Source of the DNA: Enterobacteriaceae bacterium
GTDB taxonomy: Bacteria > Pseudomonadota > Gammaproteobacteria > Enterobacterales > Enterobacteriaceae
Length of the DNA: 64,000 nt
Assembly: GCA_031261005.1 (NCBI GenBank)
Contig: JAISKF010000023.1
Span: forward strand, 22,987-86,986
Reading direction: 5' to 3'
Shown in pieces: positions 30,782 to 39,570 of the stretch. Every line of letters starts with the position of its first letter. Within the stretch, counting starts at the first letter, position 1. Made by a program: the position numbers and the translations under genes. Below the pieces are notes generated by a model that was not told where the DNA came from, ran no database searches, and saw only the letters and a list, made by a program, of their open reading frames with translations.

Positions 30782-32117
30782 CCTCCTGCCACTGGGACTT
30801 CGCATCTTCAATATCCTCGTCGGTGATTGAGCCGCCAATGCCGAGGACCTCAGAAAGGTTTCGAAGGTCATTCAGTGCGGCTGCTGGTGGCATGCTCAGA
30901 TCACGGACGGCGGTAGCCAGGGCGGTCGTCACATTGCTTGCCATCGTCGAACGGTCTGTGTCCGACATTTCCCAGAGCTTGTTGAACTCGAAGGTGAAAT
31001 CTTCCGGCAGCGGCTCACCGAAGAGGGAGCGCCACGAGATTTCCATCAGCCAGCGAATGTGGCGGCGCAGTCGGCGTTCCTGCAGCGAGTTCACGCGGCT
31101 GTAGTAGTTCTCAAGATCGCCGTCACCGGTGCTAAAGCCTGCTGGCGATTGCCCGAACAGGCGGACCAACGGGATGCCCGTCGCGCCAGATACCTGTTCT
31201 GCGAAGCGCAGTAGAACATCGGCGATGCCCGCAAACGAATAGCTGTGCGTCTCAAACTTATCGGCGGCGTCCATAATGGTCATGCCCTCGATGGTCTGAT
31301 ATTCGCGAATCATGTCCATGTGCTTCATCAGCGCCTTTTCGAGGTCGCCACCAGCGGCAAGGATATTCCTCAGCTTTTCGATGCTGTACGTTCGCAGGTG
31401 CGCTTTATGGATCAGCTGCGTGGTGCCGACAGTCGCGGTATCGAACGCCTCAATGCGTTCGAAGATTCGCTCAACCACCGACATGCCCCAGCCGTTCTCC
31501 GTCTGAGCCTGCTGGAATGGCAATGAATCACCCTCCATGCGTATCAGGCGGGAGTGGTGAATTTTCCAGGGTGGGATTCCCTGCTGATTGGTGATCACCT
31601 TGTAGAACTTCGGCTTGCCGAACTCGGGACCGTAATCTGTCACCAGATCGTAATAACTCGGGTTAACCATCCAGCGGTCGAGGCACATCACGCCTTTGAA
31701 TTGCCCCTCTTTGATGCGGTCCAGTTTCAGAGGGGTAGACATGTCCTGCCCCTCGATCAGCACCACGCCGCCGTAAAGGCGCGACCATTTCAACGTGTCG
31801 TTGAGGCCGTCCCAGATAGCGAGATCATCCCAGAAAGTGTCGACTTTCCCCTTCTGCCCCGGCTCCAGCTTAGACGTGATCGACACGCCTTTGCGGGTCA
31901 TGTCATCAGCCATAGAGTCAACGCCAGCACCCACCAGGAAAGATGAGCGGTAGGCGAACTCCAGCATCACTCGGTTGCGGGTGATGTACCCAGGCATGTA
32001 CATGCCGCCGGTCTGGATGTTCTGAGTGTTATTGCCGAGTTTGGCTTTAAAGTTGTTATACCCGTCAGCTGTCGCAACGGGCTTTTGTGCGCCGTTTTGG
32101 CGTTTCTTTCGGGACAT
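30657..32117 (-). CDS. Portal protein (DUF1073)
   Basis: The 486-residue protein matches the DUF1073 portal family: NNFKAKLGNNTQNIQTGGMY, a DSMADDMTRKGV segment, SRLIRMEGD, and GIPLVRLFGQSPAGFSTGDGDLENYY. It forms the DNA entry vertex and receives the terminase. Some DUF1073 entries carry the anti-CBASS label Acb1; this sequence looks like a plain portal with no extra domain. The ATG at 32117 comes right after the terminase stop. Confidence 0.85.
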   Translation of the reverse strand: MSRKKRQNGAQKPVATADGYNNFKAKLGNNTQNIQTGGMYMPGYITRNRVMLEFAYRSSFLVGAGVDSMADDMTRKGVSITSKLEPGQKGKVDTFWDDLAIWDGLNDTLKWSRLYGGVVLIEGQDMSTPLKLDRIKEGQFKGVMCLDRWMVNPSYYDLVTDYGPEFGKPKFYKVITNQQGIPPWKIHHSRLIRMEGDSLPFQQAQTENGWGMSVVERIFERIEAFDTATVGTTQLIHKAHLRTYSIEKLRNILAAGGDLEKALMKHMDMIREYQTIEGMTIMDAADKFETHSYSFAGIADVLLRFAEQVSGATGIPLVRLFGQSPAGFSTGDGDLENYYSRVNSLQERRLRRHIRWLMEISWRSLFGEPLPEDFTFEFNKLWEMSDTDRSTMASNVTTALATAVRDLSMPPAAALNDLRNLSEVLGIGGSITDEDIEDAKSQWQEDEPETIPTPPIGDPVSKKPVGDSESNRANSRWFLRWFTDKR

Positions 32118-32118
32118 G

Positions 32119-33735
32119 TCACGCTCCGGCCAGTTTGGCCCAAACATCAAGAGAGGAATCCATCGGCGCGTAATTGATCATTACTGCGTCCGCGAGGTTC
32201 GGTGATTTGGTGCCGTCCGGCTGCTTGTCGACGAGAATTTTTCCGACGGCGTTTTTCGACCATGTGGGCTGTGAAAGCTCCATCAGCAGACGGTCTTTGT
32301 TCTCTATTTCGCTGCTTATTGAAATGATCTCGTCAGGGTTGTAGTCCATTCCCTGGAGCGCGCGGAAGGTGTTACGAAACAGCTTGCGGAGATGCCACCA
32401 GCTCTGTGCTTTCGCGTTCGCAAAGAAGTCTTTATTCAGGCGCGCCGCCTTACCGTTATCGCCAGGCACCGCTTCATCTTCCGGATCGAAAACACTGCCG
32501 CTACCACGGAAGGGCGTAGCGGTGATTGTTCCCCGGCCTTCAGCCTGCCTGAGCTCGTTTATCACGCGAGCATCGCCGCGCGCGCCAGCGCCGAGTCCAT
32601 CTTCATCGAAACGGAATTCATCGAGGCCGTAATCGTCACAGTAACCAAACGATTTCACGACGGAAGCGTATATGTCGCTCCCTTCGCCAGACCATTCGTG
32701 GACACTCTGCAGGAGGAAACCATAACGGGAAGAAAAGCCGTTTTTGTCTTTCCCCTCATCAGCGATATCCATTGAGCCAAGGCGTTGGCCGCTCGGTTGG
32801 ATGCCCAGTTTGATATGCGCATCGACAGCAGCCTGCACCCATTCAGAAGGGATCAGGATGCCCTCAGCAGATGCCTGGTAGTTCAGGTCCAGTTCCTGGG
32901 CGACGATGACCGGGTTATCTATTTTTTCGCATTCCTTGCGGTACCACTCGTCGTCCTTGCGCGGGTCGCTGCGCCAGTGGAACGTAAACACCGGGATTTT
33001 CCCGCTGTGTCTCTTCTGAGCGAATGGGTTACTCATGCCGTTGACCGAAGAGAGGTCTATACGGCAGCGGGTTGTCTGGGAAAGCGCGGCATCGATGAGC
33101 AATGGACGCTGCAAGAAAGCCGCCTCATCCACGAAATAAAGCGTGGTACGGTCGCCACGACCGATGTTATCGCCAGCCTCGCCCTTAATGACTGCGCCGG
33201 TATCCGGAAACTCCACGCGCATATAAGGCGCATGCTTTTTCTCATCCCATGAACCGCGAAACTCTACCGGCAGAAGTTCGACAAATTTTCGAGCTTTCCA
33301 GAACAGGGCTTTCGGGTCGCCAGTGCTGTCGACGTATTCCTCTTTGCGGGAGCCGAAGCCGATCACCATTTCTTTATTGAAAAGGCATAACGAACAGGCC
33401 AGGCCGATAGAGGTCCAGCTCAGCCCCATTTCACGGCTTTTTTCCGTCAGTCCATGTTCAAGGCTGGAACGCCTGTCCATGATCCAGTTAATCCATTCCT
33501 CCTGGCGGGGGAACAGCAAAAAAGGGATGGTGGCCGGAAGTCCGTAGTCGAGGTTACGCGGGTCCGTCGTCATGCCCCAGTCAATGATGAACTGGGCCGG
33601 ATTAGTACGATAAAACTGACGAAGGGCTGGAAGCATTTCAGGGGTTTTCCTGATCCGCTCCAGCCTCTCCATTCTCCACTCAAACACGGCGTTGTAGTCC
33701 GGCTTGTGGAAATCGAAAGGGAACGGGATCGGCAC
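32119..33735 (-). CDS. Terminase large subunit
   Basis: The 538-residue protein packages DNA. An ATPase domain is visible: the Walker A-like [10 protein letters not shown] near residue 100, Walker [10 protein letters not shown] near residue 205, and [14 protein letters not shown] as a coupling motif. The C-terminal RNase H-like nuclease begins at GSMDIADEG. It follows a DUF2280 small subunit 25 bases upstream and is followed by the portal. Confidence 0.9.
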   Translation of the reverse strand: MPIPFPFDFHKPDYNAVFEWRMERLERIRKTPEMLPALRQFYRTNPAQFIIDWGMTTDPRNLDYGLPATIPFLLFPRQEEWINWIMDRRSSLEHGLTEKSREMGLSWTSIGLACSLCLFNKEMVIGFGSRKEEYVDSTGDPKALFWKARKFVELLPVEFRGSWDEKKHAPYMRVEFPDTGAVIKGEAGDNIGRGDRTTLYFVDEAAFLQRPLLIDAALSQTTRCRIDLSSVNGMSNPFAQKRHSGKIPVFTFHWRSDPRKDDEWYRKECEKIDNPVIVAQELDLNYQASAEGILIPSEWVQAAVDAHIKLGIQPSGQRLGSMDIADEGKDKNGFSSRYGFLLQSVHEWSGEGSDIYASVVKSFGYCDDYGLDEFRFDEDGLGAGARGDARVINELRQAEGRGTITATPFRGSGSVFDPEDEAVPGDNGKAARLNKDFFANAKAQSWWHLRKLFRNTFRALQGMDYNPDEIISISSEIENKDRLLMELSQPTWSKNAVGKILVDKQPDGTKSPNLADAVMINYAPMDSSLDVWAKLAGA

Positions 33736-33760
33736 AGGAACATTCCTCTAATTTGCATTC

Positions 33761-34234
33761 TCAGCCCAGGAATTTTTTATAGGCTTCAGCAGCCTCCTGC
33801 GGAGACAAAGACACGGTTTCCGTTCTGATTGGCCCGCCGTCTTTGCCGGTGCTCTCAACTTTGAGCCGGTTGGTGTAGGCATCGCCAACTTCTTTGGCGG
33901 CCTGCTCGATCAGCTGCGCCGTCAGGGAGAAATTCTTCAACCCTTCCGTTTTGGTTGCCATACGGTCCAGCACCCGGAGGCGATAGGATTTATTCGCGAT
34001 CGGAATGTCGCTGGTTTCGGTCAGGAAGCGCTCTCGGGTCGCGCTGAACATGGCGATCCACTTCTTCGCCAACGTCTTACCGCTGACCTTCGTGGGGTCG
34101 TGTGATTCGGCCTGCTGCCGGGTGATCTTGATACCGAATTCTTTTTGGACAGCCTCGACCACCTGCGACGGCGTGTCATAGCACGCAAGCGACTGAATGA
34201 TGAAGGCTTTCACATCAGGTTTTAATGCAGCCAT
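33761..34234 (-). CDS. Terminase small subunit (DUF2280)
   Basis: The 157-residue protein begins KPDVKAFIIQSLACYDTPSQVVEAVQKEFG, a helix-turn-helix region typical of DUF2280, and continues with TRQQAESHDPTK and the KKWIAMFSATRERFLTE helix. It should bind the packaging site and recruit the large subunit. Confidence 0.8.
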   Translation of the reverse strand: MAALKPDVKAFIIQSLACYDTPSQVVEAVQKEFGIKITRQQAESHDPTKVSGKTLAKKWIAMFSATRERFLTETSDIPIANKSYRLRVLDRMATKTEGLKNFSLTAQLIEQAAKEVGDAYTNRLKVESTGKDGGPIRTETVSLSPQEAAEAYKKFLG

Positions 34235-34265
34235 AAATCACCATTCGTCTTATACAGTCCAGTAT

Positions 34266-34886
34266 TTAAGCCAGTCGCAGCATGCACGTCCCGCACGCTC
34301 TGGCAATATCGAGATGAGCAACCTCCGCTGGCTGATTCGCCGCATCAATCATTTCCTGCACTTCACGGCTCGCACCGTAACGGCGAACCACGCCGACGAA
34401 CTCTTCCACGTCGTGGCCGCGTAGTTTCAGCTTCGGCATACCTTCCTGCGTGAACTTCGGTGCGCCAAATTCATCTGTCGCCTGGCTGATGTGATAAAGC
34501 TCGTGCTCTATCAGCGCGCAGAACTCCAGATCGGAACATTGCGAACAGTAATCAGCGGCCAGCGTAATGATGAACTGCGGCACCCTGCCGAACCACTCAT
34601 ACATCTGCTGCTCCATGCGCGCCTTTTGCCAACCCCCAGCCCGCATTGCCACTTCTTCAGCCTGGCCCAGCACGCTGCGCCCTTTCTTCTCGAACGCATT
34701 TGACGCCCATATAAAGCACAGATCGGCCTCAAGCAAATGCTGGTGGTCTGGGTTATACAGATCACCGTCATCGCTCAAGATATGATGTTGCAACCAGTCG
34801 TGAACACCGTCCGCTGGAATTATGCTGATATATGGCTTTGGATCGTGAGGGTTAACAAATAACGCCGGAGGTAATGGACGATTCAC
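34266..34886 (-). CDS. Putative phage metallopeptidase
   Basis: The 206-residue protein has the zinc motif HELYH in ALIEHELYHISQATDEFG (residues ~133-137), a run of acidic and aromatic residues upstream, and a C-terminal KLRGHDVEEFVGVVRRYG segment. It fits the putative phage metallopeptidase family found next to terminases. The start is a GTG with GAGG eight bases upstream. Its substrate is unknown; prohead or host targets are both possible. Confidence 0.72.
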   Translation of the reverse strand: MNRPLPPALFVNPHDPKPYISIIPADGVHDWLQHHILSDDGDLYNPDHQHLLEADLCFIWASNAFEKKGRSVLGQAEEVAMRAGGWQKARMEQQMYEWFGRVPQFIITLAADYCSQCSDLEFCALIEHELYHISQATDEFGAPKFTQEGMPKLKLRGHDVEEFVGVVRRYGASREVQEMIDAANQPAEVAHLDIARACGTCMLRLA

Positions 34887-34922
34887 TGTTCATACCTCGA
34901 CAAATTATGGATTTGGCAATAC

Positions 34923-34969
34923 TTATCCCCGCAAAGGGATAAAAGTTTATTATCCGCGTAAGGGGATAA
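34923..34969. repeat. Two tandem 20-bp palindrome-like sites
   Basis: TTATCCCC...AGGGATAA (34923-34942) and TTATCCGC...GGGGATAA (34950-34969) are imperfect palindromes of the same design, with centres 27 bp apart, in the 124-bp gap upstream of the metallopeptidase gene. A separate short inverted repeat (AAAGCCA/TGGCTTT, 34978-35000) lies between them and the next gene. They could be a protein-binding site or RNA hairpins. Confidence 0.6.
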
Positions 34970-35010
34970 ACATTATCAAAGCCACTCACTGAATGGCTTT
35001 TGTAATGAAT

Positions 35011-35193
35011 TTATCGGACCAGGGTTACCTTAGTTTTTGTAAAACGGCGCACCAGTCGAGCTGCCTCACGCTGCAGATCATCTTCAATCTGAGGGGTAAG
35101 CGGCTTATGCGCATACTTACGGCTGATTTCGTCAATAACCTGATTTATCTGCTCGTTGTTTGGCGGGATTACTTCAATATTTAAGCGGGCCAT
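35011..35193 (-). CDS. Small phage protein of unknown function
   Basis: The 60-residue protein (MARLNIEVIPPNNEQINQVI start) is charged and mostly helical with a short N-terminal strand. It starts with ATG inside the end of the Rz1-like gene (20-base overlap) and belongs to the late operon after the lysis genes. I do not recognise a family. Confidence 0.5.
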   Translation of the reverse strand: MARLNIEVIPPNNEQINQVIDEISRKYAHKPLTPQIEDDLQREAARLVRRFTKTKVTLVR

Positions 35194-35452
35194 TTTCTTG
35201 TCCTATCCTACTGTTATCAAATGCCCTGATATCTGTCTTATCTCTGTTGCACTGAGCCAATGCTGACAGCAACGAGACGTTCAGATTAAGGCTTGCTCCC
35301 CACGTAAGCGGCTCTGGGAAATCCGGCTGAGGTGTTTCAGCGGTCAGGCTGGCCGCTAGTGGAACCGCCGGAACCTGCACGTAAACCGTTCGCGTATTCG
35401 TACAGCCGCTTAGCTGCGCCAGCAGGCACAACACGAAGAGCGCAATCATCAT
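35174..35452 (-). CDS. Outer-membrane spanin (Rz1-like lipoprotein)
   Basis: The frame overlaps the end of the Rz-like gene in another register, as in lambda Rz/Rz1. A lipoprotein signal (LFVLCLLAQLSGC) places the lipidated Cys at residue 17, followed by a Pro-rich mature part (VQVPAVPL, PQPDFPEPL). It should sit in the outer membrane and join Rz to fuse the membranes at lysis. The start is uncertain among ATG 35452 and 35449 and earlier codons. Confidence 0.75.
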   Translation of the reverse strand: MMIALFVLCLLAQLSGCTNTRTVYVQVPAVPLAASLTAETPQPDFPEPLTWGASLNLNVSLLSALAQCNRDKTDIRAFDNSRIGQENGPLKY

Positions 35453-35729
35453 CCGCAACAGCAACTTTGATATCGTTCGCGGCTCTCTGTGACTCCAGTG
35501 CGATCTGCTGCTTAGCATGTTGATTCGTCTCCAGAACGATGTTCGTTATTGCTACGGTGCGCAGTACATTCGCGGTGACTGCTTCAGAAGAATCAGCGCG
35601 CTGGTTGGCATCGTCAGCACGTTTCTTTTCTTCCAGAAACTTTCCATGGTAATGATCAGCTGACCAGACAAGCCCACCGGCAACAGAAACAATGAACGCC
35701 GCGATAAGCACCCAGTAACTTATTTTCAT
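35337..35729 (-). CDS. Inner-membrane spanin (Rz-like)
   Basis: The 130-residue protein has one N-terminal transmembrane segment (WVLIAAFIVSVAGGLVW) and a long periplasmic coiled coil (EEKKRADDANQRADSSEAV and following). It overlaps the endolysin stop by four bases and contains the Rz1-like start in another frame. It acts in the last step of lysis with the Rz1-like partner. Confidence 0.8.
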   Translation of the reverse strand: MKISYWVLIAAFIVSVAGGLVWSADHYHGKFLEEKKRADDANQRADSSEAVTANVLRTVAITNIVLETNQHAKQQIALESQRAANDIKVAVADDDCALRVVPAGAAKRLYEYANGLRAGSGGSTSGQPDR

Positions 35730-36340
35730 ACCAGCAGCGCCGCCCGAGCCTTGTTGTAGCGGGCCTTACGATCATCGAGACCATTCAGGCCGCCGTTGAT
35801 GATGCGTGTTACGCGATTAATATCGGCACCGTAGGCCATACAACCCCTGGAGGTGTAGAACCAAGCGGCAGAACGGGCAGTCTGTAGTTCCTGTTCGAGC
35901 TGTTCAGGTGAAGTAACGAGGTCTAACTTCAGCGCCGCCCCGCAGGTGCGATAATTATCGAGGCCGGTGATTTGAATTAACCCTCTGCCGCGATACTTCC
36001 AGCCGTCACCTGCCGCTTTGTTGCCCAGGCGGTTGCTATATACCAGATTGGCGATAGCATCCTGCCTGGCGGGGTGATCAGTCGTTCTTCCCAGCGCATC
36101 AGCCTGCTGTTGCGTGATGCGCTTGCCGAACGTTGCGACCAGCGCAGACGGCGTGTAATTCAGGTTCTCAACCACGGCGGTAAAACCACCTGATTCATGG
36201 CCGACCTGAGCAATGAACATTGCCTGATCTGCTGGCGCGGTGATGCCGAATTCATTCATTGCAGCATCAACTGGCTGAAACCAGCGTGAAGCTAATTCGG
36301 CACTGATACCAGCTGCCGTCTGAAATTGAGATTGGTTCAT
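35726..36340 (-). CDS. Endolysin, glycoside hydrolase family 19
   Basis: The 204-residue protein is a chitinase-like GH19 lysozyme. Catalytic glutamates are Glu49 (VGHESGGF) and Glu58 (VENLNY); GWKYRGRGLIQITGLDNYR and RVTRIINGGLNGLDDR are typical family motifs. It has no signal peptide, so it needs the holin encoded immediately upstream (four-base overlap) to reach peptidoglycan. Confidence 0.92.
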   Translation of the reverse strand: MNQSQFQTAAGISAELASRWFQPVDAAMNEFGITAPADQAMFIAQVGHESGGFTAVVENLNYTPSALVATFGKRITQQQADALGRTTDHPARQDAIANLVYSNRLGNKAAGDGWKYRGRGLIQITGLDNYRTCGAALKLDLVTSPEQLEQELQTARSAAWFYTSRGCMAYGADINRVTRIINGGLNGLDDRKARYNKARAALLV

Positions 36341-36669
36341 TGTTTTTCCTCAGTGCTGCTTACTCCGGCGCGTCTCGCAACGATGGCGAGAGCCATGTCG
36401 CGCAGTCTGTCCGCTCCAACAAACCCCACCAGCGCACCAACGAACGCACCCGAGTTCGCAGGCAGCCCCAGGTATTCAAGCAGCGCAGAAACGGCAAGGG
36501 CAAAAATCCCGCAAATCAGCGCGCCAGTGGCGGTGTAAAGTTTTGGCTTCCCGGCGCGAATATCGATGAGTGCAGAGATGCCCAGAGCGCATAACCCGGC
36601 GTAAACTGACGGCAGATATAGCGCGATCCATTTCATTGTCTGTTCAAAAATCCCGTGAGAGTCATTCAT
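36337..36669 (-). CDS. Holin
   Basis: The 110-residue protein has three hydrophobic segments (about residues 16-36, 45-65 and 72-88) and a charged C-terminus, matching class I holins. It overlaps the endolysin start by four bases, completing the order holin, endolysin, Rz, Rz1. It controls lysis timing by forming inner-membrane holes. Confidence 0.82.
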   Translation of the reverse strand: MNDSHGIFEQTMKWIALYLPSVYAGLCALGISALIDIRAGKPKLYTATGALICGIFALAVSALLEYLGLPANSGAFVGALVGFVGADRLRDMALAIVARRAGVSSTEEKQ

Positions 36670-36737
36670 AGGTCCACCTCGCCTGTTTGCGGGTGCTGTG
36701 TGTGAAACTGGAGTTGCCCAAGTGGGGAATGGAAAAA

Positions 36738-37352
36738 TTAAAATCGGCGGAAAGCGTACGAAGCGACGCCTTTACGCCCTAACTGGCACTCGATGGTGTT
36801 CTGTTCGACGCACTCAAATCCCTGATCAGCAAACCAGCGCCTGATACCGTCGTCAGTGAAATACCAGATGTGTTCGTTTTTTCTGAAGTGATGCGAGCGA
36901 AGGATGTCACCGGCATCAGTAAAAATGGGGATCGATACAAATACGAATTCGCTGGCCTGCCGTACCGCCAGTTCCGGCTTGTCAATGTGTTCCAGTACAT
37001 CCCACATCGTCAGCGCGCGCCACTGATTGGCGTAGAGGTCAGCGAATGCGCCCCGCTCGTTCAGCCAGGCAATACCAGCGGGATTAACGTCATACCCAAG
37101 CGTTCCCGGTCGGGTAGAGACGAACTGACCGGCACCGATACCAACATCCAGAACGGGCCCATCAAAATGGCGCTCCACCAGCTCAATACGGGATTGTGTT
37201 AATGCGCGCCCTGTATCGGTATCAGCTAGCTGCTGATATTTTTCAAAATACTGCTCGTCATACGGACGTGATTCCGGGACCGGGTAACGCCCGATCCCCA
37301 GCTCCGGTAAAAATACCAGCCCGCTTTCCAGTTCCTGATAAAACGACTTCAT
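36738..37352 (-). CDS. Class I SAM-dependent methyltransferase
   Basis: The 204-residue protein has motif I VLDVGIGAGQF (residues ~56-66), an acidic loop at GYDVNP and MWDVLEHI, the pattern of UbiG-like small-molecule or sugar methyltransferases. I chose ATG 37352 (MKSFYQELES) because the longer frame runs back through the neighbouring gene. It overlaps the GT9-like gene by 95 bases and is the third gene of a cassette with two glycosyltransfer-like genes. Its substrate is unknown. Confidence 0.7.
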   Translation of the reverse strand: MKSFYQELESGLVFLPELGIGRYPVPESRPYDEQYFEKYQQLADTDTGRALTQSRIELVERHFDGPVLDVGIGAGQFVSTRPGTLGYDVNPAGIAWLNERGAFADLYANQWRALTMWDVLEHIDKPELAVRQASEFVFVSIPIFTDAGDILRSHHFRKNEHIWYFTDDGIRRWFADQGFECVEQNTIECQLGRKGVASYAFRRF

Positions 37353-38199
37353 GGAGCCAGGCCTCGAATTTATCGGTGAAATTTGAAATCCGCTTGTCGC
37401 AGTGGTGATCCCACGTTTCACAGCGGCAGTAATTGTCAGGGATAGCCCAGCCAACACGAGAGAGGTCCATCGCCGGGTCGGTGACGATTTCCGGTGCGTT
37501 GTGGCCGCCCCGCCCACCAGCAACGACATAAACAGGCGTTTTATAGGCAATGGCAGCCGGGAGCGCCCAGCCCACTGGCGTAACCACCACGGCTGCATGC
37601 TCAATCAGGCGCATCAAAGATTTGAAATTGAGCTGACCGGAGTGCATGCGCAGATCGGCTTCGGGAAGTTCACCGACGGCCCACTCTTCCCCCTCCTGAA
37701 GATCAGCCACGCTAATCACGCAGAAATGCTTTCTGAGTAATCTGGATGCCTGCAGCAGGTAATCCGGATCGGGGTTGCGGGAATCGCTACGCCATTCACT
37801 TCGCACAGTGGCCGGACGAATTACCGCGATCGGCTTTTCAGACGTAAATTCAGTTGGACCGAAAGAAGGCAAATCGAGCTCTGACGGCTCGGTGCCAAAC
37901 TGCTGGCGCATCGCGTCAAAAATAGAACCCCGCCGAAGATGATCCGGCCCGTAGAAGACGCGCTTGGTCTGGCGCATATCTGGGGGCTGGTGGAATGCAG
38001 CCTGCGTCCTGTATTCGTTTTTTCGCTGCGTGCGTAGCGTCGTAAAGCTGCGAACTGGCAAAACCGGCAAATCCTCGTACAGCTCAGGCCATGCAGTTTT
38101 GATGTAACTCCCGGCAGGCAGCTGCTTAACGAAAGCGCGCTGGTAGATGTTGTCACCCATTCCCAGCATGCCATCAATGAACAGAGGAACGTTTAGCAT
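37258..38199 (-). CDS. Glycosyltransferase family 9 (heptosyltransferase-like)
   Basis: The 313-residue protein has a GT-B-like arrangement. An N-terminal Gly-rich loop (FIDGMLGMGDNIYQRAFVKQLP) opens it. IAVIRPATVRSEW begins the second domain, and HAAVVVTPVGWALPAAIAYKTPVYVV resembles the acceptor/donor-binding helix of heptosyltransferases. The C-terminus has several Cys and His (CRCETWDHHCDKR). I chose ATG 38199 with the upstream gene overlapping by seven bases. It may modify LPS or another glycan, or phage DNA. Confidence 0.6.
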   Translation of the reverse strand: MLNVPLFIDGMLGMGDNIYQRAFVKQLPAGSYIKTAWPELYEDLPVLPVRSFTTLRTQRKNEYRTQAAFHQPPDMRQTKRVFYGPDHLRRGSIFDAMRQQFGTEPSELDLPSFGPTEFTSEKPIAVIRPATVRSEWRSDSRNPDPDYLLQASRLLRKHFCVISVADLQEGEEWAVGELPEADLRMHSGQLNFKSLMRLIEHAAVVVTPVGWALPAAIAYKTPVYVVAGGRGGHNAPEIVTDPAMDLSRVGWAIPDNYCRCETWDHHCDKRISNFTDKFEAWLHEVVLSGTGKRAGIFTGAGDRALPGPGITSV

Positions 38200-38744
38200 G
38201 TGACCTCGCGTAGCGCCTCGTCGAGGCTGAGCCGCCGGAAGCACTTAAGCGCTGTCTGACGGCTGCTGTTAATAATGTTTACCTTTTCGGCTAATACTCT
38301 GGCAGTGCTGGCGAACTCGCCCCGCCAGCGCGAAGCATTCTCCGCGTTCGGGTTATCGAGTCCGACGTGATCACCATGCCAATGACTGCCATCCGAGACG
38401 GAGCAGTCGAAGCCGAGAAGGATGATATTTTTCGCGCCCAGGCTGGCGGCGAACAGGATAGAGCGCTGGCCCGAGTTAAACGCCCATCGGGTGTCTGTTT
38501 CGAAAAGGTGTAAGCCGTAGCGTGTATGAGCCCTGTAGTTACAGGTCCATAGCTCAGCTGATTCGGGTAGCTCGTTTATGCTGGCATCCCACCAGCGCAG
38601 ATCGCCCGCGTAAATGTGAGAGCATCCCGGCACCGCGCGCCATGACGAATTCACCGCAATAACGGAAAATCCAGCGCCAATGGCTTTCTGGCAGTCGTCG
38701 TGGGTGAGGGAGGGTCCGGAAGCGCAAATGATCGCCGTGTGCAT
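38193..38744 (-). CDS. MptE/GT42-like Rossmann-fold protein
   Basis: The 183-residue protein begins HTAIICASGPSLTHDD, the GxGPSL-type loop seen in MptE-like (DUF115) and sialyltransferase-like GT42 proteins. It continues with VIAVNSSW, AGDLRWWD and NIILLGFDCSV...HWHGDH. It could transfer a nucleotide-linked group. I chose ATG 38744; the frame's extension to 38900 lies over the terminator. It is the first gene of the late operon after the terminator. Confidence 0.55.
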   Translation of the reverse strand: MHTAIICASGPSLTHDDCQKAIGAGFSVIAVNSSWRAVPGCSHIYAGDLRWWDASINELPESAELWTCNYRAHTRYGLHLFETDTRWAFNSGQRSILFAASLGAKNIILLGFDCSVSDGSHWHGDHVGLDNPNAENASRWRGEFASTARVLAEKVNIINSSRQTALKCFRRLSLDEALREVTC

Positions 38745-38774
38745 ACGGTGTTCACCTGGTGGCATTGAGCCAAT

Positions 38775-38803
38775 AAAAAAGCCCCTGCATTTCTGCAAGG
38801 GCC
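38775..38803 (-). terminator. Intrinsic terminator at the head of the late operon (tR'-like)
   Basis: On the minus strand GCCCTTGCA and TGCAGGGGC form a stem around a short loop, followed by TTTTTT. It lies between the candidate antiterminator gene and the first late gene and about 80 bases after a promoter-like sequence, the position of lambda tR'. Confidence 0.8.
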
Positions 38804-38885
38804 TGAATGTGTTTCCCGCCGCTCCGCACAAGGCATCTTCGCTGGTGGGTAAGCTCTTTCGCCTTTGACGTCCGAGCATATAGGA

Positions 38886-38913
38886 ATTATGCAGTTTCAA
38901 AACTCGTTTTCAA
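38886..38913 (-). promoter_or_regulatory. Candidate late promoter (pR'-like)
   Basis: On the minus strand TTGAAA (38908-38913) and CATAAT (38886-38891) are spaced 16 bp. The -10 overlaps the last codons of the candidate antiterminator gene. Transcription would start near 38879 and meet the terminator at 38775-38803, as in lambdoid late control. Confidence 0.5.
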
Positions 38914-39570
38914 GTCATTTTTGCAAGTTTTTGCATTTTCGAAGCCTAATTCCTCTTTTAACGTGAAGAAGACAGCAGAATTGAACAACTCAATGCACCA
39001 GCGCACTCTGTCGATACATTGTTTTTCAGTCAGGAATGGGGCGTAGTAATACTGCATCCAGCGCGCCATGTCGTTGATGGTTTTTCGCCAGGTGTAATAG
39101 TCCTTCCCTATCTCATACACCGGGTTTCCCGGCTCGAATGACTTCAGGATGATAGCCTCCATAAAAGCCGCCTCTTCCTGATCGCCAGCATTGCCGATCA
39201 GGTCAGAAAGAGACTTCTTGGGCCAGATAATGGCCTTTGCCTGTTCGAGCAGTGCATCGCCGCTATAGCCAATCTTACGGAGACCAGATAGAACGGTTGT
39301 GATCCGCTCCTGCTGTTCGCCAGACCATCCTGTCAGGATCATCGACCACATACCGCCACCACCAGAAAGATGCTCTGTTCCGCTTCCCCCTAGCATGCCT
39401 CCCCAATGGTTCAGCAGCGAACGCACCCAGCGGCTTTGCGATGGTGTCAGGCGGTGGTATTTCCCCAGATAGGATCGGCGTGGAGTGGCAGCCAGTTTCA
39501 CCCAGGCGTTTTGCGGCTTGGTGCGCTCAACAGAAGCCTTCTGATAATTGTTAACGTCGTTGCGTGTCAT
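38887..39570 (-). CDS. Candidate late antiterminator (Q-like by position)
   Basis: The 227-residue basic protein has a GKYHRLTPSQSRWVRSLLNHWG helical segment, a Gly-rich loop, and a C-terminal region with three Cys. I do not recognise a family from sequence alone. It lies after rusA, is followed by a promoter-like site and an intrinsic terminator, and directly precedes the late genes, all as for Q. I chose ATG 39570 (MTRNDVNN), overlapping rusA by four bases. Confidence 0.5.
   Translation of the reverse strand: MTRNDVNNYQKASVERTKPQNAWVKLAATPRRSYLGKYHRLTPSQSRWVRSLLNHWGGMLGGSGTEHLSGGGGMWSMILTGWSGEQQERITTVLSGLRKIGYSGDALLEQAKAIIWPKKSLSDLIGNAGDQEEAAFMEAIILKSFEPGNPVYEIGKDYYTWRKTINDMARWMQYYYAPFLTEKQCIDRVRWCIELFNSAVFFTLKEELGFENAKTCKNDLKTSFETA

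Noticed and set aside
30657..32117. Anti-CBASS (Acb1) function for the portal protein
   Set aside because: The database label for DUF1073 arises from fusions; this sequence shows only portal features.
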